Positions 1 to 8,245 of a stretch of DNA of 64,000 nt are shown here, piece by piece. Position 1 is the stretch's first letter. Every line of letters starts with the position of its first letter. Both the position numbers and the translations under genes were made by a program. The notes beneath the pieces were generated by a model. The model was given only the letters and a program-made list of their open reading frames with translations. It was not told the DNA's origin and searched no databases. Origin of the DNA: Sporolactobacillus sp. THM7-4 (GTDB lineage Bacteria > Bacillota > Bacilli > Bacillales > Sporolactobacillaceae); assembly GCF_004153165.1 (NCBI RefSeq), contig NZ_SEMD01000017.1, positions 2,602 to 66,601 on the forward strand. The letters are read 5' to 3'.

Positions 1-2388
1 CAGCTCGTCCTATCGGCAGTTGATCCGATCTTATCGGCAGTTAAGGCGGTCCTATCGGCAGTTGAGCTTGTCCTATCGGCAGTTCAGCTCGTCCTATCGG
101 CAGTTCAGCTCGTCCTATCGGCAGTTGAGCAGGCTCTATCGGCAGTTGAGCCGTTCCTATCGGCAGTTGAACTCGTCCTATCGGCAGTTGAGCTGCTCCT
201 ATCGGCAGTTGAGCCGGTTCTATCGGCAGTTGAGCCAGTTCTATCGGCAGTTGAACTGCTCCTATCGGCAGTTGAACTGCTCCTATCGGCAGTTCAGCTC
301 GCCCTATCGGCAGTTGAGCCGATCCTATCGGCAGTTGAGCTCGTCCTATCGGCAGTTCAGCCGTTTGGTCCGGCAGTTGAACCGTCTGGTTCGGCAGTTG
401 AGCCGCTTGGTCCGGCAGTTCAGCCGTTTGGTCCGGCAGTTGAGCGACTTGGTCCGGCAGTTCAGCCGTTTGGTCCGGCAGTTGAGCGACTTCGTCCGGC
501 TGTTTAACCGATTCGTCCGGCAGTTCAGCCTGTTTTATCGGCAGTTTAGCTCGTCCTATCGGCAGTTGAGCCGATCTTATCGGCAGTTGAGCGACTTGGT
601 CCGGCAGTTCAGCCGTTTGGTCCGGCAGTTGATCCGCTTGTTCTGGCAGTTGAGCCGCTTGGTCCGGCAGTTGAGCCGCTTGGTCCGGCAGTTAAGGCGG
701 TCCTATCGGCAGTTGAGCTTGTCCTATCGGCAGTTCAGCCCGTCCTATCGGCAGTTCAGCTCGTCCTATCGGCAGTTGAGCCGGTTCTATCGGCAGTTGA
801 GCCGTTCGGTCCTGCAGTTGAGCGACTTCGTCCGGCTGTTCAGCCGTTTGGTCCGGCAGTTGAGCAACTTCGTCCGGCTGTTTAACCGATTCGTCCGGCA
901 GTTGAGCGACTTCGTCCGGCTGTTCAGCCGCTCCGTCCGGCAGTTTAGCCGATTCTATCGGCAGTTTAGCCCGTTCTATCGGCAGTTAAGCCGGTTCTAT
1001 CGGCAGTTGAGCTTGTCCTATCGGCAGTTCAGCTCGTCCTATCGGCAGTTGAGCTCGTCCTATCGGCAGTTGATCCGATCTTATCGGCAGTTAAGGCGGT
1101 CCTATCGGCAGTTGAGCTTGTCCTATCGGCAGTTCAGCTCGTCCTATCGGCAGTTCAGCTCGTCCTATCGGCAGTTGAGCAGGCTCTATCGGCAGTTAAG
1201 CCGTCCTATCGGCAGTTCAGCCTGTTTTATCGGCAGTTGAGCCTGTTTTATCGGCAGTTCAGCTCGTCCTATCGGCAGTTGAGCCGATCTTATCGGCAGT
1301 TAAGCCGGTTCTATCGGCAGTTGAGCCAGTTCTATCGGCAGTTGAACCGTTTGGTCCGGCAGTTGGGCCGCTTCGTCCGGCAGTTCAGCCGCAGTTGAAC
1401 TCGTCCTATCGGCAGTTGAACTGCTCCTATCGGCAGTTTAGCCCGTTCTATCGGCAGTTGAGCCAGTTCTATCGGCAGTTGAGCCAGTTCTATCGGCAGT
1501 TGAACTGCTCCTATCGGCAGTTGAACTGCTCCTATCGGCAGTTCAGCTCGCCCTATCGGCAGTTGAGCCGATCCTATCGGCAGTTGAGCCGATCTTATCG
1601 GCAGTTGAGCGACTTGGTCCTGCAGTTGAGCCGATCTTATCGGCAGTTGAGCGACTTGGTCCTGCAGTTGAGCCGTTCGGTCCGGCAGTTGAGCGACTTC
1701 GTCCGGCTGTTCAGCCGTTTGGTCCGGCAGTTGAGCGACTTCGTCCGGCAGTTTAACCGATTCGTCCGGCAGTTGAGCGACTTCGTCCGGCTGTTCAGCC
1801 GCTCCGTCCGGCTGTTCAGCCGCTCCGTCCGGCAGTTGAGCCGCGAGGTCCGGCAGTTCAGCTCGTCCTATCGTCCTATCGGCAGTTCAGCTCGTCCTAT
1901 CGGCAGTTCAGCCTGTTTTATCGGCAGTTGAGCTCGTCCTATCGGCAGTTAAGCTGCTTCTATCGGCAGTTGAGCCGATCCTATCGGCAGTTGAGCCCGT
2001 TCTATCGGCAGTTGAGCCGTATGGTCCGGCAGTTGAGCGACTTCGTCCGGCAGTTCAGCCGCTCCTACCGGCAGTTGAGCCGCGAGGTCCGGCAGTTGAG
2101 CCGCTTGGTCCGGCAGTTCAGCTCGTCCTATCGGCAGTTAAGCTTGTCCTATCGGCAGTTCAGCTCGTCCTATCGGCAGTTGAGCAGGCTCTATCGGCAG
2201 TTGAGCCGTTCCTATCGGCAGTTCAGCCTGTTTTATCGGCAGTTGAGCAGGCTCTATCGGCAGTTTAGCCCGTCCTATCGGCAGTTCAGCCGTTCCTATC
2301 GGCAGTTCAGCCTGTTTTATCGGCAGTTCAGCCGTTTGGTCCGGCAGTTGAGCCGTTTGGTCCGACAGTTTAGCCGCTTTGTCCGGGG
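1..2388. repeat. Tandem array of about 113 copies of a 21-bp unit
   Basis: A head-to-tail array with core TATCGGCAGTTGAGC plus a six-base variable segment. There are two main unit types, one with TATCGG and one with GGTCCGG before CAGTT. The array runs off the left edge. Three units have odd lengths: 20 bp (about 1192-1211), 11 bp (about 1380-1390) and 29 bp (about 1853-1881). The plus frame reads as heptads of the type Y/V-R-Q-L/F-S-x-x. The minus frame reads as A-x-L-P-I/D-x-x but is stopped wherever a unit carries TTAAGC or TTAAGG, which happens about eight times. No ribosome binding site supports either strand, so I treat it as a minisatellite whose coding status is unresolved. Confidence 0.95.
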
Positions 2389-2473
2389 ACCGAGCCTTTT
2401 TGGCGATCAATTTTTTCGCCTGTTTGCCTGAACCGCAGTTTAAGAACCAGCTAAGCCAGTCGATACTGCTCAA
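2138..2473 (-). other. Possible repeat-protein reading frame at the array edge
   Basis: A 111-codon frame starting at a TTG. It has about 25 non-repetitive residues (WLSWFLNCGSGKQAKKL and on), followed by about a dozen heptads such as AELPIGT and AQLPIEP that read through the end of the 21-bp array, and it stops at a TAA inside a repeat unit. No convincing Shine-Dalgarno site precedes the TTG. The unique N-terminal stretch is the only hint that a gene once entered the array on this strand. It could equally be a chance frame, because 21 is a multiple of three and keeps any open frame open. Confidence 0.2.
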
Positions 2474-2583
2474 TCGTTAGCCTGAACCGCCGTTTCAGTA
2501 ACTCGTATCAGGAAAATCGGGAAATATCCTCCGAGGACGATGGGTTAATCGCCAGACCTTTTGGGTGTCCAGTAAACATATAT

Positions 2584-2616
2584 AAAAAAAAGTCTCCTCA
2601 CGGTCATGAGGAAACT
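2584..2616 (-). terminator. Rho-independent terminator after salA
   Basis: On the minus strand a 10-bp stem (AGTTTCCTCA with TGAGGAGACT) is followed by eight T residues, 19 nt after the salA stop codon. It closes the ybaK-cwlD-salA group. Confidence 0.85.
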
Positions 2617-2634
2617 CTTTCTGACATGGATGTT

Positions 2635-3675
2635 TTACAGTTTTTTGATGACTTTTTTCGCTATTTCGTCATAAATATCAGCTACCGGATCACCGGGAAA
2701 ATAGACACCCGGGGCAAACTCACCGGGGCGTTCATCCGGCTGCCGGAGAGGAAGCTGCCCCAGCAGATCCGTATGCAGAAGGCTGCTCAGCTTTTCCCCG
2801 CCGCCTTCTCCGAATACCGATTCTCGTTCTCCCGTTTTCCGGCTCTCAAAATAAGACATATTCTCAATCACACCGATAATATCGTGTTCCAGTTTCACGG
2901 CCATGGCCCCCGCTCTCGCCGCGACAAACGCAGCGGTCGGATGAGGGGTGGTCACTATAATTTCTTTTGAATGCGGCAGTTTACTGTGTACGTCCATCGC
3001 AATATCACCGGTACCCGGGGGCAAGTCAAGAATCAGGCAGTCCGGTTCGCCCCAGTCTACATCGTTGAAAAAATTGCTCAGCATCTTTCCAAGCATAGGT
3101 CCCCGCCAGATTACCGGCGAGTTATTTTCAACAAAAAAGCCCATGGAAATCACTTTGATCCCAAACCGTTCAACAGGTTGAATCCGGTCGTCCTTTACTT
3201 CCGGCCTTTTTTCGATACCCATCATGTCCGGCACACTGAAACCATAAATATCAGCATCCAGCAGTCCGACTTTCTTTCCGAGCCGCGACAGGGCGAGAGC
3301 CAGGTTCACGGAAACGGTCGACTTCCCTACGCCTCCTTTTCCGCTCGCTACCGCAATAAAAGTCGTCTTGCTTTTCGGCGAAAGAAGCGACGTCCCTTCC
3401 TGAGGAAACCCACCGAGAGCCTTTACTTCCTGATCAGTCAGCGTATCAAACCTCATGCCCACCGATTCAGCACCGCTCTTTTTCAATTTCGTTGAGAGCT
3501 CCACCTGAATCTGCATCTGTTTCACATTGTCCTTTTTTGCAAGGGCGAGTTTAAGGCTGACAAAATCTTCTTTAATGGTCAGTTCCCGCAGTGCATGTGT
3601 TTCGATCAGATTTTTATGTAAAAATGGATCTTGAACCGTTTTCAATACTTCTAAAACTTTCTCACGTGTAATCAT
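2635..3675 (-). CDS. salA: Mrp/NBP35-family P-loop ATPase SalA
   Basis: 346 residues. The N-terminal 80 or so form a MIP18/DUF59-type domain, followed by a ParA/MinD-like ATPase with the deviant Walker A SGKGGVGKST at residues 111-120. The family is implicated in Fe-S cluster carriage. In B. subtilis the orthologue SalA also acts as a regulator that represses scoC. It lies 93 bp after cwlD, the arrangement seen in B. subtilis, but the gene expected next there (gerD) is replaced by the 21-bp array. The start ATG is preceded by GGGGAGA. The Fe-S role is family knowledge; the ATPase fold is read directly. Confidence 0.93.
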   Translation of the reverse strand: MITREKVLEVLKTVQDPFLHKNLIETHALRELTIKEDFVSLKLALAKKDNVKQMQIQVELSTKLKKSGAESVGMRFDTLTDQEVKALGGFPQEGTSLLSPKSKTTFIAVASGKGGVGKSTVSVNLALALSRLGKKVGLLDADIYGFSVPDMMGIEKRPEVKDDRIQPVERFGIKVISMGFFVENNSPVIWRGPMLGKMLSNFFNDVDWGEPDCLILDLPPGTGDIAMDVHSKLPHSKEIIVTTPHPTAAFVAARAGAMAVKLEHDIIGVIENMSYFESRKTGERESVFGEGGGEKLSSLLHTDLLGQLPLRQPDERPGEFAPGVYFPGDPVADIYDEIAKKVIKKL

Positions 3676-3768
3676 ATCCGGACCGTCTCCCCTCTGTCAT
3701 TATCACTTACAGTATACCAAACCTGTTCCCGAAAAACTTAAAAAAGGACTGGGAAAACGGTTGCTTTC

Positions 3769-4476
3769 TCAGTCAGAAGGAACTTTCTCATTTGTAAAAT
3801 AACGCATGACACCCTGGCTGATGGCGGCAGCGATTTTTTTCTGATAGTTGCGCTGCACCAGCAAATCCCGCTCATCAGGGTTCGACAGAAAACCGACTTC
3901 TACCAATGCGGCAGGCGGCGGAGCCTTTTTCAATAAAAACACATGTCCGATCGGCTTAGCATAACGCTCGGTATTCCCGAGCTGAGTTCTCAGAGAATTT
4001 TGAATAAACTTCGCCATTTTTTGATTAAACTCGGACTTGGGATGGTAAAACGTCTGAGCTCCGCGCCATCTTGGAGACGGAATCGCGTTTAAATGTATAC
4101 TGATAAAGGCATCCGGATTGACTTTTTTGATAAATGCCGCGCGTCGGATCAAATCCTGTGTTTTTCTTCTTCCGCTGTCTTCATCGGCCAGATCCGTGTC
4201 GCTATCGCGTGTCATCAGGACCAGAGCTCCCGCCTCCTGAAGATAATCGCGGAGATCAAAAGCAATCTTCAGTGCAATTTCTTTTTCTTTAGTATCGCCT
4301 CCGACCGCTCCCCCATCTGCTCCGCCGTGGCCCGGATCAACAACAATCACTCGCCCCGAAAGAGGTAAATGCCAGGACGGGTTAAAAATTCTGCTGATGA
4401 TCATATGACGCGCGGTTGTAATCGTCGCAAGCAGCATGAAAACAATCAGCGCCACGGTCAGCCACTTCCGCTTCAT
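3769..4476 (-). CDS. cwlD: Spore-cortex N-acetylmuramoyl-L-alanine amidase CwlD
   Basis: 235 residues. One N-terminal hydrophobic segment (about residues 6-20) serves as signal or anchor, followed by an Amidase_3 zinc hydrolase domain. Putative zinc ligands are His50 in DPGHGG, Glu66 in the EKEIAL segment and His128 in SIHLNA, with catalytic Glu193 in EVGFLSN. CwlD removes peptide side chains from muramic acid so that muramic-delta-lactam can form in the spore cortex, a requirement for germination. A strong GGAGGG site precedes the ATG. Together with sigH and the coat-sugar cluster it marks the organism as a spore former. Confidence 0.93.
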   Translation of the reverse strand: MKRKWLTVALIVFMLLATITTARHMIISRIFNPSWHLPLSGRVIVVDPGHGGADGGAVGGDTKEKEIALKIAFDLRDYLQEAGALVLMTRDSDTDLADEDSGRRKTQDLIRRAAFIKKVNPDAFISIHLNAIPSPRWRGAQTFYHPKSEFNQKMAKFIQNSLRTQLGNTERYAKPIGHVFLLKKAPPPAALVEVGFLSNPDERDLLVQRNYQKKIAAAISQGVMRYFTNEKVPSD

Positions 4477-4567
4477 TCTTTTCCCTCCAATGAATAGCCT
4501 GTCTCTTAATTCATGTATATGGACAACTGCTTCATTTATGCGGGAAAAAATTTTGCAAGGCTGCCTC

Positions 4568-5005
4568 TCAGTGCATTTTCAGGCGCCAGCGCTTGAGTGA
4601 GGACTCGTACCCTTCCCTCCACCATGAATGAAGGAACTTCTCACACGTTTCAAACAGTCCTTCATGACTGGAAAGATCCGATGCAGTCCAGAATAACCAA
4701 AAATTGCAAAAGTCGCCGGTCATCGACTCAAACGGGGTTTGGCTTCTCCGAAAGGCGCTCTCCATATCCTCCCCGTAAAAGCCGAATCGCGCCATTGAAG
4801 ATCCCAGCAGATAGGCCTCCATCGCATATTCGGCACACATGTCTTTAGCCGTTTGAATAGCGGTCGGTATAAGTACCATATATTTTGAAAAGCAGCTTTG
4901 AATAGCCGCTTCAATCTTAAAAATAGACAAATCCTGCAGTGCCCGGCGCTCAAAATCAATCTGTTTGTGGCGCTGTTTTTCCTGAAAATCCATCACTACA
5001 CCCAT
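4568..5005 (-). CDS. ybaK: YbaK-family (DUF2521) protein of unknown function
   Basis: 145 residues from the ATG that follows AAAGGGGGAAAG; an upstream in-frame ATG at 5035 has weaker spacing. It matches the B. subtilis YbaK pattern: an N-terminal helical segment (QIDFERRALQDL), a central AYLLGSSMARFGFYGEDM block and a C-terminal WWREGYE...RWRLKMH tail. No catalytic motif, signal peptide or membrane segment is visible. Its place directly upstream of cwlD is conserved in Bacillus, suggesting but not proving a sporulation-related role. The gap to cwlD is 91 bp. Confidence 0.8.
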   Translation of the reverse strand: MGVVMDFQEKQRHKQIDFERRALQDLSIFKIEAAIQSCFSKYMVLIPTAIQTAKDMCAEYAMEAYLLGSSMARFGFYGEDMESAFRRSQTPFESMTGDFCNFWLFWTASDLSSHEGLFETCEKFLHSWWREGYESSLKRWRLKMH

Positions 5006-5188
5006 CGACTTCTTTCCCCCTTTCATCCTTAGCATCCGGCAATCCTCCCTGAATCAACCGTAACAGCTTTTGCCAAAATCGGATAAAGACATTCTGGCTC
5101 AGGTCACCTGAGTACAGAGAATAAAGTATATTGTCCAGGCGTATCCTATATTTGTCTCATTACTCCGGATATCCAACGAATCGCGCCT

Positions 5189-5207
5189 AAAAAAAGAGCC
5201 CCTTTTT
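5189..5207 (-). terminator. Weak terminator-like hairpin at the end of the MurG-like gene
   Basis: On the minus strand AAAAAG, a GGGCT-type loop and CTTTTTTT overlap the stop codon of the upstream glycosyltransferase gene. The stem is A/T-rich and short, so efficiency is doubtful. It would separate the polysaccharide cluster from ybaK. Confidence 0.35.
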
Positions 5208-6333
5208 ATTTCACCTGAAAAGGAGTTAGCTTTAAAATGTCTTCATAAACGTCAGGCAATTCGTCGAGTGTGCGGCCCGACAGCCATTTCATGCTGTTTG
5301 CAATAACGTCGCTTCCATTTTGCGGGATTTTGCCAAAAACTTCTTTAATCTGCTCCTTTTGATCAAGTATCTCTTCAATCCTTCTGCCTAAGTCTTCAGA
5401 AGACAGACTATTGTCCGCAAGGCATAGATTATCACCCATCAGGTCACGGAGCATCATATTTTTTACTTCCCGTTCCTTCGTGTCAGCCGGTAATGCCAAT
5501 AATGGTGTACCTGTCGATATGCAATCCATCAGAATGCCCATCCCGGGTTTACTGATCACTAAGTCTGCGGCATTGATCAGATTTCGGCCATTCTCGAACA
5601 AGGGAGCTTGCACGATATGCTTCTTAAAGGGATAGTCTGCATCGATCAGCTGTTTGGCTACCACAATACGGCAAGACGTCTGAAGCTGGTTAATTTTTTC
5701 ATACCATTCGTTCATGTGAAGGTAACGATATTTCCCGACTCCGCCCCCCATTTGCACTAAGATAAACGGTTCATCTACCGGAATACCTAAGCGTGTTTTG
5801 ACCTGTTCCGGTGTCAGTGTAAGGTCTCGTACAATGATCGGGACCGGTACATAAAGAGTCGACAATTGCGGGATTTCTTTGGGCTGCGTCAAATTGATAT
5901 GAAAGAAAATGTCCGTTGATTTTTGGGAAATCGTTCGGATCTGTTTTTTAAATTTTCTTGTCCAATCTGTATCCTGACCCGATATCGATAAATCACTATG
6001 GTAAATACCACCTATAACCGGACCCGGCCCCGTCCGTTTTTTCTTCAGAATTCGAACTTCGTCTCTCCAGTCATGGATGATCAGGCTTGTATTTAGAAGG
6101 GTATCAGCCCATTTTTCAGGATTAATATACTGTTGAATGTCTCCTTGAGGAAAGTTAGACCTTAACCATGCATGAGTATTCGAAAAAGAAAATATTTTAA
6201 CCGGCTCGCTGCTTAACCCCCTGAACTTCTTGAGATTGGCTACACATTTATTCAGATGGCCCAGGTTCCGTCCCGCAATATAATGAATCAAATCGGTACA
6301 CTTCCCTGTCAATTCAGATATATTTCCTATCAT
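5206..6333 (-). CDS. MurG-like glycosyltransferase (GT-B fold, GT28 C-terminal domain)
   Basis: 375 residues. An N-terminal segment AGRNLGHLNKC (about 20-30) resembles the GxGHxxR loop of MurG/UDP-glucuronosyltransferase folds. The C-terminal half has the nucleotide-sugar side: FILVQMGGGVGKYRYLH (190-206) and the conserved SKPGMGILMDCISTGTPLL (261-279). No signal peptide is visible, so it is probably cytoplasmic. It is transcribed away from the rest of the coat-sugar cluster across a 147-bp divergent spacer. The ATG at 6333 has no clear Shine-Dalgarno site, so the true start is uncertain. The sugar donor and acceptor cannot be told from sequence. Confidence 0.8.
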   Translation of the reverse strand: MIGNISELTGKCTDLIHYIAGRNLGHLNKCVANLKKFRGLSSEPVKIFSFSNTHAWLRSNFPQGDIQQYINPEKWADTLLNTSLIIHDWRDEVRILKKKRTGPGPVIGGIYHSDLSISGQDTDWTRKFKKQIRTISQKSTDIFFHINLTQPKEIPQLSTLYVPVPIIVRDLTLTPEQVKTRLGIPVDEPFILVQMGGGVGKYRYLHMNEWYEKINQLQTSCRIVVAKQLIDADYPFKKHIVQAPLFENGRNLINAADLVISKPGMGILMDCISTGTPLLALPADTKEREVKNMMLRDLMGDNLCLADNSLSSEDLGRRIEEILDQKEQIKEVFGKIPQNGSDVIANSMKWLSGRTLDELPDVYEDILKLTPFQVK

Positions 6334-6480
6334 ATGATTTTTATTAGGTCGAGGTGAGGGTTGGGGCCGTCTAACAGGCGCTGTAAATGGTAAAAGGTCT
6401 ATTTTATATAGACGTTTTTCATCAATTAATAACGTTTCCAGAGTCTGGTGAATACAGTTAAGTAAAAATTTATTTTTCCT

Positions 6481-7287
6481 ATGCTACGATCAGTTTTTCG
6501 GAAAGGAGTGATACTGATAAAATCACCTGAAATCAGTGTAATCATACCGACCTATAACCGGCAAGATTTTATCACTCACGCTATTGATAGTATTCTTTCC
6601 CAGGACTATAAGAATTTTGAGATTCTTATCGTTGACGATGGTTCTACCGATCTGACAAAAGAGGTCATAACAAAGTATGGTCAACGCGTTCGTTATCTTT
6701 ATCAAAAAAATCTTGGGCCTTCAGCTGCCAGAAATTTAGGGATCCGGCATGCCAGGGGAAAATATATAGCCTTTTGCGATTCAGATGATCGCTTTTTACC
6801 CCAAAAATTAAAGCGGCAGATCGATTTTCTTAAAAAGCATCCGGAGTATCGTTTCCTCTACACCTGGTATTTGCAGGTCAACCAAAATGGTGAAATTGAC
6901 CAAATCAGAAAACCATCTCACTGCAAGAGCCGTGAACATCTTCAGTATTGTTTATTTAACCGCAAGTTTACGATCAGGACATCAACCGTTTTGGTGAAAA
7001 AAAATTGTTTTAAAAAAGCCGGGCTTTTCAATGAAAAGTTCTGGTATTCCCAGGACTGGGATATGTGGCTTCGCCTGGCGGCTTTTTACAAAGGTGGATG
7101 CCTCAGGGAACCTCTGGCAGAATATTGGATTCACAATGAAAACAGAAGCAGTCATGGCGTCCGAATCCATCACCCGGAAATTCGTGAATTCATTCTCAAA
7201 CTATATCGCTGGGATGAAAAAAAGCTTGCTTCTTTAGAAAAAAAGTACGGACAGCAGATTTATGAGAATGATAAAGCAAACAGTTAA
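6481..7287 (+). CDS. GT2-family glycosyltransferase, likely spore-surface polysaccharide
   Basis: 268 residues from ATG 6481; GT-A fold. SVIIPTYNR (19-27), VDDGS (51-55), the metal/nucleotide site CDSDDRF (99-105) and the acceptor-side QDWDMWLRL (191-199) are intact. It is a close paralogue of the N-terminal domain of the fusion gene at 9342. The ATG at 6481 lacks a ribosome binding site, whereas a good AAAGGAG lies about 20 bp downstream, exactly where the paralogue has its site. The codons that follow it here are GTG, ATA and CTG rather than ATG, so the real start may be non-canonical near 6508-6517. First gene of the plus-strand run of transferases. Confidence 0.88.
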   Translation: MLRSVFRKGVILIKSPEISVIIPTYNRQDFITHAIDSILSQDYKNFEILIVDDGSTDLTKEVITKYGQRVRYLYQKNLGPSAARNLGIRHARGKYIAFCDSDDRFLPQKLKRQIDFLKKHPEYRFLYTWYLQVNQNGEIDQIRKPSHCKSREHLQYCLFNRKFTIRTSTVLVKKNCFKKAGLFNEKFWYSQDWDMWLRLAAFYKGGCLREPLAEYWIHNENRSSHGVRIHHPEIREFILKLYRWDEKKLASLEKKYGQQIYENDKANS

Positions 7288-7323
7288 GAGAAGCCAGACA
7301 TATGATGAATTTAGGTGATTCAA

Positions 7324-8108
7324 TTGCGGTATGTGCGTTTAAAATGTTCTTTAGATTCCAAACAAGTAGATAACAGATTAAATCATCACCCCGAAATCTT
7401 AGAACTTCAGCTTAATGAAAAAGATTTATCCGACCCGGAAATAGTACTGCAAACGATAGTTAAACTGAAGCGTTCAGGATTAAAGTGTATTTGCACCATC
7501 CGACCACTTACAAAAATAAAAAACTGGATATTCTGAGTACGGATCAGGAAATCCTTAACTATTACCAATGGTCTTCGGAACGTCTATCTGAAATCTGTAA
7601 ACAGGAAAATATACACTGTGTTGTACACGCGCATTACTCAAAGTCAGAAAGTTCATATTATACCGGGCTTTCAAACACATTGAAAATGAAGGACAGAATT
7701 GAAAAAGTGGTGCAAACGTGCGGAGACCGTTTTCTATGGGAAAACACGACATCAGGTTTATTTTCATTCGCCAACCCTTATATTCTCTCAGAAATTATAC
7801 GACCGCTTCAATTGCCCCTATGTCTGGATATCAGCCACGCATTTATTTCTTTTCAGGGTAATAACGAAAAATTAAAACAGTTAATCAGCATGATTCATGA
7901 ATATGTGCGTTACTACCATGTGGTCGATAGTTCAGGGATTCAGCATGACGCCCTGACTTTAGGAAAAGGAAAAATTGATTGGAAAAGCCTGAAACCTTTT
8001 CTGGTACGAAAAGATTTCATCTTTGAAATCGGTTTAAAAGACTGGCTCGATTGCAGCCCGATGATTCAGAGTGCAGACTACTTTGTCAAACTCCGGCCTT
8101 CTATATGA
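7324..8108 (+). pseudogene. Frameshifted sugar-isomerase/endonuclease-IV-like TIM-barrel gene
   Basis: Two frames together make one xylose-isomerase-like TIM-barrel protein of about 260 residues. The first begins at TTG 7324, just after AGGTGAT. It runs to ...VKLKRSGLK, then continues as VYLHHPTTYKNKKLD in the -1 frame from about 7485. Later strands include VVHAHYS, LWENTT, LCLDISHAF and YYHVVDSSG...LTLGKGKIDW, typical of PF01261 metal-site strands. A single missing base near 7483-7486 (AAAGTG instead of AAAGGTG) explains the break. A GTG restart at 7485 with AGGA upstream is possible. It could be a real inactivation, a sequencing indel, or a gene translated in two parts. The substrate is unknown; family members isomerise sugars. 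Confidence 0.7.
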
Positions 8109-8232
8109 TTACCGTCAGTAAAGTCGAATTTGGATGCCGGCTTTTCAAGGATTCCGGGCGGACGAATCAAGAGTTTCATCTCTGAAGTTCATAGTATAGT
8201 GAGAAGAACTGCCATAAAGCATGAGGAGGAGC

Positions 8233-8240
8233 AGGTGATC
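8233..8240 (+). promoter_or_regulatory. Ribosome binding site that fixes a GTG start
   Basis: AGGTGATC lies five bases before GTG 8246. It selects that codon as the start of the GT4 gene over later in-frame candidates. Confidence 0.7.
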
Positions 8241-8245
8241 CAGAG

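Noticed and set aside
1-2388. CRISPR array
   Set aside because: Units are contiguous 21-mers with no unique spacers of regular length, and no cas genes are nearby.
20-2431. Long plus-strand frames of Y-R-Q-L-S heptads as real genes
   Set aside because: They start at internal TTG codons without ribosome sites and are open largely because the repeat length is a multiple of three. Kept as repeat, with the strand asymmetry reported as a finding.
7470-7500. Programmed -1 frameshift site in the TIM-barrel gene
   Set aside because: No X-XXY-YYZ slippery heptamer in the right frame and no clear downstream pseudoknot; a simple base loss explains it.
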